A stretch of 64,000 nt of DNA from Pokkaliibacter sp046614695 (GTDB taxonomy: Bacteria; Pseudomonadota; Gammaproteobacteria; Pseudomonadales; Balneatricaceae). The stretch is from NCBI RefSeq assembly GCF_046614695.1, contig NZ_JBKKHQ010000021.1, positions 127,870 to 191,869 on the forward strand, given 5' to 3'. The notes under the pieces are model-generated. The model worked only from the letters and a program-made list of their open reading frames with translations. It was not told the DNA's origin and did no database searches. Positions 34,434 through 43,103 of the stretch are shown one piece after another. Each line of letters opens with the position of its first letter. Positions within the stretch are counted from its first letter, which is position 1. The position numbers were made by a program, and so were the translations under genes.

Positions 34434-34837
34434 GCGAATATCGCCGGTGCTTAAGCTGCTGAGCTGATTGAGGGCATCAAACTCACGGGTTTGCAGCGGA
34501 GTATCGCTGTCCGCCTGACGTACGGCAGTTTGGTTACCGTAGACATCGTAGCGGTAGCGCAGGGCACCAAAGTGGGTGAGGCGGTCGAAGGTCGACTCGG
34601 CATCGCGGTGCAGCGGGTTGCCCTGACTGTCAAAGGCGAAGCGGGCAGTATTAAAAGCCCCTTTGGGGGCATCGACCAGCGCCTGATGATGCTCTACCAG
34701 CTGCGCAAGGGCATCGTACTGATAGCGTTGGTCGCCGAGTTCGGAGTCTTCGACGCTGGTGAGCTGTTGATCGGCTCCGTAGTAGTAACGGCGGCTCTGC
34801 TGCTTCTCGCCACTCTAGCGGTGCTGCTCCTTCAGGT
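33883..34837. repeat. Rhs core direct repeat, copy 1 (displaced)
   Basis: About 955 bases match 35794-36748 in the complete rhs gene at constant offset of 1911, with only scattered substitutions and no insertion or deletion seen at the ends. Direct orientation. It provides homology for swapping tips by deletion of the intervening tip and immunity gene. Confidence 0.92.
34434..34837 (-). pseudogene. Upstream part of the displaced Rhs core fragment
   Basis: The Rhs reading frame of the tip continues upstream of 34433 without a usable start codon, matching the complete gene, until an in-frame TAG near 34815 (in place of a CAG codon). Homology to the complete gene stops at about 34837. This shows the fragment is a promoterless, start-less remnant. 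Confidence 0.8.
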
Positions 34838-34897
34838 GGCCATGTAGCTATTCTTTCTTACAACTCAGTCCAGTGAATGCGTCAAGTATTAAAATAT

Positions 34898-35293
34898 CTA
34901 TTTTGTTTTATAGTAAATAGAAATATTGCTAATATTTTCTTTTCTTAAGAAAATCTTATTGCTCCTCGAATATAAAACTTCTATTTCTTGATCGTTTTTC
35001 CATATCACTTTTGGTGTATCTAAGCTTTCTATTGTGAAAAACTCTTTATCATCTTTCGAGTTTTCAGAAGAGATAGATAAAGAAATTGAGTCTTTTGTTG
35101 TTGCGCCACACATGATTTTATTAATATTAACGGAAGAGTTTCCAGTGGGTGAAAAGATTTTTTCAATAGGTGAAATTTCACAATCGCCAACAACTCCTCC
35201 AGTATTAAAAAAGATAAATGCTAGTAAGGTAAAAGAAAAAATAATAAATAAAATTATTCCAAAAAAATATTTTATGTATTTATTCATTTTCAT
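34898..35293 (-). CDS. Membrane-anchored small protein, probable immunity to the Rhs tip
   Basis: A 131-residue, very AT-rich gene directly behind the complete rhs. The start at 35293 (MKMNKYIKYFFGIILFII) overlaps the rhs stop by 14 bases and has GGAAAG eight bases before it; the longer frame to 35362 is rejected. One N-terminal membrane segment (about residues 8-30) is followed by a roughly 100-residue periplasmic domain with two cysteines (GDCEISP and IMCGATT). Order and overlap mark it as the cognate antidote. A periplasmic domain implies that the toxin acts in, or enters through, the periplasm, or that the antidote works at the membrane. Confidence 0.7.
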   Translation of the reverse strand: MKMNKYIKYFFGIILFIIFSFTLLAFIFFNTGGVVGDCEISPIEKIFSPTGNSSVNINKIMCGATTKDSISLSISSENSKDDKEFFTIESLDTPKVIWKNDQEIEVLYSRSNKIFLRKENISNISIYYKTK

Positions 35294-38200
35294 GATGCCA
35301 TCTTTCCGGATGCTCATAATAATCAATGCCTTGTTTAATCCAGTATTGGTCATTAGGATCATCCTTGTAGGGTGGTTCTCCTAGAAAAGGAAGATGTAGC
35401 GTGCCACTTTTACCCCAGTCCGGCTGAGATGTGCCTGCTGCCTCTTGAGCTAATCCTGCCTCATTTAGAAGAATTGAGCTAGGGAATCCAAATGCGGCTC
35501 CTGTCGCACCATAATTAAAATTCCCAAAATCTTCGTATTTCGAACCTTGTTGTTTATAGTCCCAAGGACCCTTGTTTTTTACTTGATTCCTAAACCAAAA
35601 AGGCGACCAGTGGCTTTTTGCTTCGTCAATATTTTGATCAATATGTGCATTAGGTGGAGATAAAGGGGGCCATTTCTTTTCATCATCAAATTCGCTTGCA
35701 AGGTCGGGAACTGTCGTTGTTGACATTAATTTTTTATAAAAATAATGTGTTGAATCTGATATTTCTTCATATAAGCCCTCTTTACACGATAACCCCAACG
35801 GATCCACCCAGTTAATCGGGTTTGGGGTGTAGCGGTATGGGTTAAGTCCACCCAGCAGGCCAATCGGGTCCTGGCTGATGTAGCGCCCTGTCTGTGGGTC
35901 GTAGTAGCGGTAGCGGTTGTAGTGTAGGCCGCTTTCGGCATCGAAGTACTGACCCTGGAAGCGTAGGGGGTTGCTGACTTCCTCAAGGCTGATATGAGCT
36001 TCACCAAAGGCACTATAGCTGGCGAGCCAGACAGTGCGGCCTGCCAGATCACACAGGCGTTGGGGCGTACCGAGTTGATCCAGCTGATAGGTATAGACCT
36101 GGCCCTGATCGACCAGCGCCAGCGGGCGGAAGGTCTTGGGTTCGTAGAGATACCAGCGGTACTGGTCATCGGTGACCTCACCGATCAGGCGCTGATCATC
36201 CCAAAAGAACACCGTGGTTGCCCGGTCAATACGGGTCACCCAGGCGTCGTCATCCTCCTCATCGTAACCGTCTTCCCGCACCAGCTGACGCGTTTCGACC
36301 TGCTTGGCGATTCGACGGCCCAGGCTGTCGTAGAAATAGCGCACGCGAATATCGCCGGTGCTTAAGCTGCTGAGCTGATTAAGGGCATCAAACTCACGGG
36401 TTTGCAGCGGAGTATCGCTGTCCGCCTGACGTACGGTAGTTTGGTTACCGTAGGCATCGTAGCTGTAGCGCAGGGCACCAAAGTGCGTGAGGCGGTCGAA
36501 GGTCGACTCAGCATCGCGGTGCAGCGGGTTGCCCTGACTGTCAAAGGCGAAGCGGGCGGTATTAAAAGCCCCTTTGGGGGCGTCGACCAGCGCCTGATGA
36601 TGTTCTACCAGCTGCGCAAGGGCATCGTACTGATAGCGTTGGTCGCCGAGTTCGGAGTCTTCGACGCTGGTGAGCTGTTGATCTGCACCGTAGTAGTAAC
36701 GGCGGCTCTGCTGCTTCTCGCCGATCTGGCGCTGTTGTTCCTTCAGGCGTCCCTGCGCATCGTAGAACGAGGTCAGGCTCAGCTCGCCACACTGGCGTTT
36801 AACTTCACGCAGTTGCTCATCCAGCGAGCGTTCGAGAATGGTTTTTGGCTCCAGCGCACCGGCAGCCTGCCATTGCACGCTGGCCAGCTGATGAGATTCA
36901 TAGCTGAAGTTCCAGCGCGAGCCGTCAGGCAGCTGCTGGCTGATGATCTGGCCTTGCGCGTTAAACTCCTGCTCAAAACGCTGGGCTTCACTGAGGAAAG
37001 GCGAGGTCAGGGTGGCGTTACGCAGCTGACCGGCAGGGCTGTAGCTGTAGTTCCAGCGCGCATGAGGGTTTTCCAGTTGTGAGGAACCCTGACGCAGGCG
37101 TGGGGTAAAGTGGTCTTCCTGCTGCTGATCATTCAGCGTCGCGATACGACGAGTGACTTTTCCGGCCAGATCGCGCTCCAGTGTAATCCGGCGCTCCTGC
37201 TCACTTAACGCCAGTAGCTGGCCTGCGGCATCGTAACGGTAGTGTTGCTCGCGGCCATCGAAGCCCTGAGTGCGGCTGATGCGCTCCTCGCCATCGTAGT
37301 CGAGCAGGTAGCGGCTGCCGTCATTGCGCTGAATCGCGGTGAGGTTACGCTCCTGATCATATTCCAGGGTTAAACGGCTGCCGTCCGGTAGCTGCTGAGC
37401 CACTGGCTGCGACAGGCCGTCGTATTCCATCTGGGTGATCTTGCCATCAGGATCGGTCTGGCGGGTCAGCTGCCCTGCCTCGTTGTACTCATAGCGAGTG
37501 ACCAGGCGCTCATCCGGTGTGGCCTGGGGAAACTCGGCCCGCTCAACCACCAGACCCCGCTCATAGCGCAAGGTGGTGATGCGCTGATCCGGGTTCAGAA
37601 TCGCATTGATATGGCCTTGTTCATCGTAGCCGTAGCGCCACTGGGCCTCGCCAATGCGTACCGCTGCCAGACGATCAGGCTGCTGCTTTTCATAGAGGTA
37701 GGTCAGCGTCGGTTGGTGATCGCTCTCGACCTGATAAAGACGGCCGCGCTCATCGTAGAGGTAATCGGTGCGCAGGCCATCGGCATTTTCTTCCCACAGC
37801 AGTTTGCCGAGGCTATTGAACTCGCGCTTGATACGCAGGCCTTCGCTGTCCTGATGGGCGACCAGCTGACCACGCTCGTTGTAATCAAAGAGCTCGCTGT
37901 GGCCATCGGCATGACGGGTTTCCAGCAACAGGCCTTGCGGGCTGTAACGGTGCAGGGTCTGACGGCCGAGCGGGTCAATCTCGCGGATAACGCGCAGCTG
38001 CTCGTCATAGTCTTTAAGAGTGACGGCCCCTGAAGGCGTCTCGATGCGCACCGGCATCCACTGCTCATTATGGGTGTAGATAAAGCGGCCGCCGCGGCTG
38101 TCCGTCATTGTGGTGATGCGGTTCGCGCGGTCGTACTCGAAGTGGTAGTGGTAAATATCCCGGTCACCCCACTGCTCTACGCAGCGTGCGGCCACCGGAT

Positions 38201-39215
38201 TGGCGCCGTCATAATCCCAGCGGAAAAAGTGGCTGAAGCCCGATGCACGGCGGCGCTGAATCAGCAGGCCCTGCTCATAGCGATAGTTTTCAGTGCGCTC
38301 AAAGGCATCCGTCGCGGTCAGCAGGTCGCCCCGGTCAGAGTAGCTGTAACGCGCCAATACCTGATGGTGCTCGGCAATCTGGTGGCTACTCATGCGTACC
38401 GCTTGCAGCGCCGTGATCCGGTTGTGCTCGTCGTACTGGACTTCCACGGCTTTGCCATAGGTGTAGTCGAGCAGATGCAGACGGAACTGATCATCGTAGC
38501 GGCAGTAGAGCATGTGGCCCTGGGGTGAGCAGAGACGGGTCAGCAGGAAGCGGTCGCTACCGTCTTCCAGACAGGTAAAGTCCCAGCTTTGGCCATTGGG
38601 CAGGAAGAGGCGGAAATAGGAGCGCTCTTCGCTGTCGTCATACAGGTGCTCCAGTGCCAGTCCCGCCGCCTGCTGGTAGCTGATGCCGCCTGCACCCACC
38701 CAGCCAAACAGATGTTGTCGGCCATCGTGATCGACAAAGACCAGCTGGCGAGAATCGCTATCGCCCTGAATAAGCTGTACATATTGATGGAAGGGGGTCA
38801 GCCAGCCTTTACCCAGGCCAATATCCTGAGTGCAAAGGGCAGTACGGTAGGTGCGTTTCCACTCCAGCGGGAAAAGACCAGGGAGGTTGAAGTCCGTCAG
38901 AGACAGAATTTCTTCACCGGTAACGAGGGAAACCGGGTCGCCCGCCAGCGTCATTGCACCGACTGGAAGGGCGGTGGCGGAGTCAGTGCCTGCGACAGAC
39001 GCTACATTTTTGAACACGGCACTGCTGGGGCCGGTCTGCATGGGATTGGATGAAACACCCCAGCAGCCGCCCTGCTTGTCGCTACTTACGACGTAGCTGG
39101 TGTAATCAACCGGATCAAAGGAGATCGAGGCATAACCTGCGCCGCGGTTTTTCTCCTGATTACTCTTCTCGACGTAATTCTTGAAGGTATTTTTATCGTC
39201 AGGGAAAAAGCTCAT
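35280..39215 (-). CDS. Rhs polymorphic toxin with toxin-44-like C-terminal tip
   Basis: A 1311-residue Rhs protein. Residues about 1-75 are a short leader without PAAR motif; GDPVSLVTGEEILSLTDF begins the Rhs N-terminal domain (DUF6531). A long array of YD repeats follows (for example YDEQGHINAILNPDQRITTL), then the Rhs core ending at about residue 1138 with NPINWVDPLGLS, the self-cleavage boundary. The 173-residue tip has FGNFNYGATGAAFGFPSS and KDDPNDQYWIKQGIDYYE, matching my memory of polymorphic toxin type 44. The core forms a cocoon around the tip. With no PAAR, VgrG or adaptor adjacent, delivery depends on genes elsewhere. Confidence 0.9.
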   Translation of the reverse strand: MSFFPDDKNTFKNYVEKSNQEKNRGAGYASISFDPVDYTSYVVSSDKQGGCWGVSSNPMQTGPSSAVFKNVASVAGTDSATALPVGAMTLAGDPVSLVTGEEILSLTDFNLPGLFPLEWKRTYRTALCTQDIGLGKGWLTPFHQYVQLIQGDSDSRQLVFVDHDGRQHLFGWVGAGGISYQQAAGLALEHLYDDSEERSYFRLFLPNGQSWDFTCLEDGSDRFLLTRLCSPQGHMLYCRYDDQFRLHLLDYTYGKAVEVQYDEHNRITALQAVRMSSHQIAEHHQVLARYSYSDRGDLLTATDAFERTENYRYEQGLLIQRRRASGFSHFFRWDYDGANPVAARCVEQWGDRDIYHYHFEYDRANRITTMTDSRGGRFIYTHNEQWMPVRIETPSGAVTLKDYDEQLRVIREIDPLGRQTLHRYSPQGLLLETRHADGHSELFDYNERGQLVAHQDSEGLRIKREFNSLGKLLWEENADGLRTDYLYDERGRLYQVESDHQPTLTYLYEKQQPDRLAAVRIGEAQWRYGYDEQGHINAILNPDQRITTLRYERGLVVERAEFPQATPDERLVTRYEYNEAGQLTRQTDPDGKITQMEYDGLSQPVAQQLPDGSRLTLEYDQERNLTAIQRNDGSRYLLDYDGEERISRTQGFDGREQHYRYDAAGQLLALSEQERRITLERDLAGKVTRRIATLNDQQQEDHFTPRLRQGSSQLENPHARWNYSYSPAGQLRNATLTSPFLSEAQRFEQEFNAQGQIISQQLPDGSRWNFSYESHQLASVQWQAAGALEPKTILERSLDEQLREVKRQCGELSLTSFYDAQGRLKEQQRQIGEKQQSRRYYYGADQQLTSVEDSELGDQRYQYDALAQLVEHHQALVDAPKGAFNTARFAFDSQGNPLHRDAESTFDRLTHFGALRYSYDAYGNQTTVRQADSDTPLQTREFDALNQLSSLSTGDIRVRYFYDSLGRRIAKQVETRQLVREDGYDEEDDDAWVTRIDRATTVFFWDDQRLIGEVTDDQYRWYLYEPKTFRPLALVDQGQVYTYQLDQLGTPQRLCDLAGRTVWLASYSAFGEAHISLEEVSNPLRFQGQYFDAESGLHYNRYRYYDPQTGRYISQDPIGLLGGLNPYRYTPNPINWVDPLGLSCKEGLYEEISDSTHYFYKKLMSTTTVPDLASEFDDEKKWPPLSPPNAHIDQNIDEAKSHWSPFWFRNQVKNKGPWDYKQQGSKYEDFGNFNYGATGAAFGFPSSILLNEAGLAQEAAGTSQPDWGKSGTLHLPFLGEPPYKDDPNDQYWIKQGIDYYEHPERWHHENE
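35794..36748. repeat. Rhs core direct repeat, copy 2 (in complete rhs)
   Basis: The partner of 33883-34837, spanning the last part of the core up to the tip boundary of the intact rhs gene. See the displaced copy for the comparison. Confidence 0.92.
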
Positions 39216-39494
39216 ACCCGTGCCTCCTTCACCTGCTCAGCGCCAGTGACGCAAGTACAGAAGCGGTGCTTGTCAGCACCGAAAAACGGGCGAAAGAGCG
39301 AGGTGCAGGCGGGCGTCCTCAGCATGGGCGATCTTCCTTGAGTGTGAGGTGGTATCGAGACTTTCGAGGCCACAAGCGCGATTCGTGGCGGTGGTCAGGC
39401 GTCCGGCCGGACCCTCAAAAGGAGCTGCAGAATAGATAGCTCAGGGAAGTGTGTCAAATTTTGTATCCGAAAGTTCCCTTCTGTAATTCCTTTT

Positions 39495-40826
39495 TTACGC
39501 ACCGCGACGAATCAGTCGCAGACTCATTACAGAGACGACGCCTGTTCGGATAATGAAGAACACCCAGTAGGCCAGCCAAAGGCCACTGTTTTCATAGGAT
39601 TGGGTGCAATACCAACAGAGGATGAAGCCCGCGCTGGCGAGCAGAATGGAGTCGCGCATCAACCGGAACTGACTGGTGCCGATCAGTAAGCCATCAAAGA
39701 GATAGCTCCACACCGCGACCAATGGCATCAGGATCAGCCAGGGCAGGTAGGTATCAATAAGCGCCAGTACTTCCGGCACGCTGGTCAGTAAATGGGCCAG
39801 CGGCAAACCCGCGACGGCGAAGAGTAATGTCCAGCCAAGGGCGGTGAGGCCGGAGAGCCAGGCTGCGGCCTTGATGACGCGGGTGAGGCGCTCACGGTTT
39901 TGCTGGCCCCACGCTGCACCGGTCAGGGCTTCAACGGCCTGGGCAAAACCGTCCAGCACATACGAGGTCAGGCTCATGCCCTGCAGCAGAATGGCATTGG
40001 CGGCGAGGACGTTGGCGCCGAGCAGGCTGCCTTGTCGGGTCATCCAGGTCAGTACGCCGAGCAGGCAAAGGGTGCGAATAAACAGATCCCGATGGCTTTT
40101 AAACAGCCGACGCCAGGGGCTTTGCTGCAGCGCCTGACGTGTCGGCCATGCGCCGGGCAAGCGTTTGAGCTGACCCATGACCAGCCAGAGGCCACAAAGG
40201 CTGCCGACATATTCGGCGATCACCGAAGCGGCCGCCACACCAGCGCTGTTCCAGCCAAGGCCGAGGCCCAGCCAGGCATCCAGCACGATATTGGTGAGAT
40301 TGACGCTCAGCATCATCAGCACCGGTGCGCGTGCCTGTTGCAGCGCGAGGAGGCTGCCGAGCAGCACATAGTTGAGCAAGGTCGCGGGTGCTGACCAGAT
40401 GCGGATATGCAGATAGGTATCGACGGTACCGGCGATGGACTCGCCCGGCGCGTAGATCAGCTTTAGCAGCGCCATTAAGGGCAGCTGCAGAAGGATCATC
40501 AGCAGGCCCAGACACAGTGCCGTAACGATGGCCTGCGCCAGACCAAGACGAAGTTCTGTGCCGTCACGTCGGCCAAAGGCCTGGGACAGGGTGGCGGTGG
40601 TGCCCATCCGTAAAAAGCCGAAGGCCCAGAACAGCAGGCTGAAGGCGGAGGCGCCGAGGGCCACCGCAGCCAGGTGACGGCTGTCATCCAGATGGCCGAC
40701 CACAGCGGTATCCACCAGCCCGAGTAAAGGCACACTGGCGTTACTGAGCATGATCGGCCAGGACAATTGCCACAGGCGTTTAGCCGGTGCCTGATCCTCC
40801 AGCGCTGTTGAATTGTCCGCCTGCAT
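39495..40826 (-). CDS. MATE family efflux transporter (DinF-like)
   Basis: A 443-residue membrane protein with twelve predicted helices in two related halves. The start RLWQLSWPIMLSNASVPLLG and LVDTAVVGHLDD are characteristic of the DinF branch of MATE exporters, which expel cationic compounds against a Na+ or H+ gradient. It begins the base after the znuB stop codon, so it is the last gene of the zur-znuC-znuB transcription unit. A functional link to zinc is not known; it may simply be co-transcribed. Upstream of the rhs gene lies about 280 bp of spacer with no gene. Confidence 0.9.
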   Translation of the reverse strand: MQADNSTALEDQAPAKRLWQLSWPIMLSNASVPLLGLVDTAVVGHLDDSRHLAAVALGASAFSLLFWAFGFLRMGTTATLSQAFGRRDGTELRLGLAQAIVTALCLGLLMILLQLPLMALLKLIYAPGESIAGTVDTYLHIRIWSAPATLLNYVLLGSLLALQQARAPVLMMLSVNLTNIVLDAWLGLGLGWNSAGVAAASVIAEYVGSLCGLWLVMGQLKRLPGAWPTRQALQQSPWRRLFKSHRDLFIRTLCLLGVLTWMTRQGSLLGANVLAANAILLQGMSLTSYVLDGFAQAVEALTGAAWGQQNRERLTRVIKAAAWLSGLTALGWTLLFAVAGLPLAHLLTSVPEVLALIDTYLPWLILMPLVAVWSYLFDGLLIGTSQFRLMRDSILLASAGFILCWYCTQSYENSGLWLAYWVFFIIRTGVVSVMSLRLIRRGA

Positions 40827-41624
40827 TTAACTGGCGCGGCTCAGGCGTTGGGGTGCCAGATTACTGATAAGGAACAGCAGGAAAGCGCAAACCACCACCG
40901 ACGGCCCGGCGGGCGTGTCGTGGTAATAGGAGAGGGCCAGCCCCAGGCAGACGGCCAGCATGCCGATAATGCTGGAGAAAATGGCCATTTGCTCAGGGGT
41001 GTGGGCAAAGCGCCGTGCTGTCGCCGCCGGAATAATCATCAGTGACGTGATCAGCAGCACGCCGACAATCTTCATCGCCACGGCGATGACCATCGCGACC
41101 AGCAGCATCAGTGCCAAACGCACGCGCTCAACGGGAACCCCTTCGACTTTGGCAAGATCTTCATTCACGGTGATGGCAAGGAGCGGTGTCCAGAGCCAGG
41201 ACAGCAGCGCCAGCACCACGGCGCCGCCACCGTAAATCCAGTAAAGATCGACTGCTTGCACGGCGAGGAGATCGCCAAACAGGTAGCTCATCAAATCGAT
41301 ACGCACATTATCCAGCAGAGACACCGCCACCAGACCCAGGGACAAACTGGTATGGGCGAGAATGCCGAGCAGGGTGTCGGTGGCGATCCAGCGCTTGTGT
41401 TGCAGGCTGACCAGCACCAGAGCGAGGCCGATACAGCACAGCACCACGGCCAGATTGAGATTGATGCTGAAGAGAAACCCCAGCGCCACACCCAGTAAGG
41501 CCGAGTGGGCGAGGGTGTCACCGAAGTAAGCCATGCGCCGCCACACCACGAATGAGCCCAATGGCCCCGCTACCAGCGCAACGCCAAGACCGCCCAGCAG
41601 GGCCAGCAGTAAAAATGTATCCAC
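40827..41624 (-). CDS. znuB: Zinc ABC transporter permease ZnuB
   Basis: A 265-residue membrane permease with seven to eight hydrophobic segments. SFVVWRRMAYFGDTLAHSAL with GVALG is the hallmark of metal (ABC-3) permeases, and LLITSLMIIPAATARRFA carries the ATPase contact. It forms the zinc channel of the ZnuABC importer. The start is GTG at 41624 with AGGAG nine bases before it. A 94-base gap follows znuC; the MATE gene abuts its stop codon. Zur should control it from the znuA-zur intergenic region. Confidence 0.94.
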   Translation of the reverse strand: MDTFLLLALLGGLGVALVAGPLGSFVVWRRMAYFGDTLAHSALLGVALGFLFSINLNLAVVLCCIGLALVLVSLQHKRWIATDTLLGILAHTSLSLGLVAVSLLDNVRIDLMSYLFGDLLAVQAVDLYWIYGGGAVVLALLSWLWTPLLAITVNEDLAKVEGVPVERVRLALMLLVAMVIAVAMKIVGVLLITSLMIIPAATARRFAHTPEQMAIFSSIIGMLAVCLGLALSYYHDTPAGPSVVVCAFLLFLISNLAPQRLSRAS

Positions 41625-41718
41625 CTGGGTATTCTCCTCATACGGCAGGCGAGGGCATCACGCGGTCACGCAGCGGATGCCAGAACGGATCGGAATTGCG
41701 GTTACTTCTGACTCAGCG

Positions 41719-42504
41719 TCAGTGATGGTGATGTTCGTGCCCCTCGACATGGCAGCATTCCGGATGATCGACAATCACGTTGCCATGATCATCATGCTGG
41801 TGGTCGTGATGGTGGTTATACAGCGCCAGCGTGTCGGCGGCACGACGACCAAAGAGATCAATAAAGGAAGGATCATTGCTGACCTGCGCTGGCGAACCAG
41901 AGCAGCAGACGTGCCGGTTAAGGCAAATCACCTGATCCGTCTCCGCCATCACCAGATGCAGATCGTGAGATACCATCAATACCGCGACGCCGGTTTCACG
42001 GCGCAGCTGGCCAATCAGGGCGTAAAGCTCCACCTGCCCGTTCACATCGACACCCTGTACCGGCTCATCCAGTACGAGCAGGTTTGGCTGTTGCAGCAGA
42101 GCGCGGGCCAGCAGCACGCGCTGGGTTTCGCCGCCGGATAAGCCGTGCATGGGCTTATTGAGCAGATGGGCTGCGCCGACGCGTTCCAGAATCGCGGTGA
42201 GATCCTGCTTGCGTGATGCTTTCGACAGGCGCAAAAAGCGCGTCACCGTCAGGGGCAGGGTGTTATCCAGATGCAGTTTCTGCGGCATATAGCCTATGCG
42301 CAGGCCGGCGCTGCACTCGCGTTTGCCCTGAGTGGGGTTTAACAGACCGAGCACCACTCTCACGAGGGTGGTTTTACCGGCGCCATTCGGGCCAATCAGG
42401 GTAGTGATTTCACCGGGATGGACGGTCAGGCTGATATTTTCCAGCACCGCATCCTCGCCATAGCGAACGGCAATGCCTTCCAGTGAAAGTAAGGGGTTTG
42501 TCAT
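41719..42504 (-). CDS. znuC: Zinc ABC transporter ATP-binding protein ZnuC
   Basis: A 261-residue ATPase. Walker A is GPNGAGKTT, signature LSGGETQRVLLARAL, Walker B LLVLDEPVQGVD and switch His in VSHDLHLV. The C-terminal 30 residues are very rich in His (LYNHHHDHQHDDHG and GHEHHHH) with two Cys, a presumed zinc buffer or sensor that is common in ZnuC. It powers uptake through ZnuB. Starts ten bases after the zur stop codon, in one operon with zur and znuB. Confidence 0.95.
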   Translation of the reverse strand: MTNPLLSLEGIAVRYGEDAVLENISLTVHPGEITTLIGPNGAGKTTLVRVVLGLLNPTQGKRECSAGLRIGYMPQKLHLDNTLPLTVTRFLRLSKASRKQDLTAILERVGAAHLLNKPMHGLSGGETQRVLLARALLQQPNLLVLDEPVQGVDVNGQVELYALIGQLRRETGVAVLMVSHDLHLVMAETDQVICLNRHVCCSGSPAQVSNDPSFIDLFGRRAADTLALYNHHHDHQHDDHGNVIVDHPECCHVEGHEHHHH

Positions 42505-42514
42505 GGCTAACGAC

Positions 42515-43009
42515 TCAGGCCGAGGGGCTGGCTGCTTTCTGGCAGGCAGGGCAAAGACCCACCACTTCCAGTGTCTGGTGTTCTACCTTAAACGACTGTT
42601 TGTCAGCCTGCTGCTGAATAGCCGTTTCGATCACATCACTGGCAATCTCCAGCGCGGCGCCGCAGTTGGAGCAGAGAAAGAAATAGCCGGTGTGCTGATG
42701 GGCAGGGGAGTTACAGCCAATAAAGGCATTCAGCGAGGCAATACGGTGAACCAGGCCTTGCTCCTGCAGGAAGTCCAGCGCGCGGTAGACCGTCGGTGGT
42801 GCAGAGTTAAAACCATCGGCAGCCAGCTGGGGCAGAAGTTCATAGGCACCCAGTGGTTTGTGGCTCTGCCAGATCAGCTCCAGGACGCGTTCACGAATGG
42901 GGGTAAAGCGCACGCCGCGATCATGGCATAACTGTTTCGCCGTATTCAGCGCACCATCAATGCAGCGCTGATGATTATGCGGCGTAAAACAGGGTGTTGT
43001 TGCAGCCAT
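42515..43009 (-). CDS. zur: Zinc uptake regulator Zur (Fur family)
   Basis: A 164-residue Fur-family repressor. The winged helix spans about 20-85 (TPIRERVLELIWQSHKPLGA; PPTVYRALDFLQEQGLVHRI). The C-terminal dimerisation domain has the structural zinc cysteines CSNCGA and CPAC, plus His/Cys ligands in AFIGCNSPAHQHTG. With zinc bound it represses zinc-uptake genes. The ATG at 43009 has GAGG nine bases before it; the longer frame to 43036 would start inside the operator. It is divergent from znuA across a Zur box and heads the znuCB operon, so it is autoregulated. Confidence 0.95.
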   Translation of the reverse strand: MAATTPCFTPHNHQRCIDGALNTAKQLCHDRGVRFTPIRERVLELIWQSHKPLGAYELLPQLAADGFNSAPPTVYRALDFLQEQGLVHRIASLNAFIGCNSPAHQHTGYFFLCSNCGAALEIASDVIETAIQQQADKQSFKVEHQTLEVVGLCPACQKAASPSA

Positions 43010-43029
43010 GACCAAATACCTCTTGCAAT

Positions 43030-43048
43030 AATGCAATATTATAACATT
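43030..43048. promoter_or_regulatory. Zur box between zur and znuA
   Basis: AATGCAATATTATAACATT is a 19-bp imperfect palindrome close to the gammaproteobacterial Zur consensus (two arms agree at seven of nine positions). It is 21 bases before zur and 55 before znuA, able to repress both. A second, better copy stands before folE2. Confidence 0.75.
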
Positions 43049-43103
43049 AAATATGGACCGTCGATTCGCTCTCTATGTTATTACATTGCACCCTGGAGTT
43101 CAC

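Noticed and set aside
34491..34847. Plus-strand frames mirrored in both Rhs copies (118 and 226 codons)
   Set aside because: They are antisense shadows of the Rhs core, duplicated because the core is duplicated.
38990..39215. PAAR domain at the Rhs N-terminus
   Set aside because: The first 75 residues have no PAAR-like glycine/proline/histidine pattern; the Rhs N-terminal domain begins directly after a short leader.
30265..39215. Complete prophage or integrative element
   Set aside because: No integrase, capsid, tail, relaxase or flanking tRNA attachment site is seen; only fragments of mobile genes remain.
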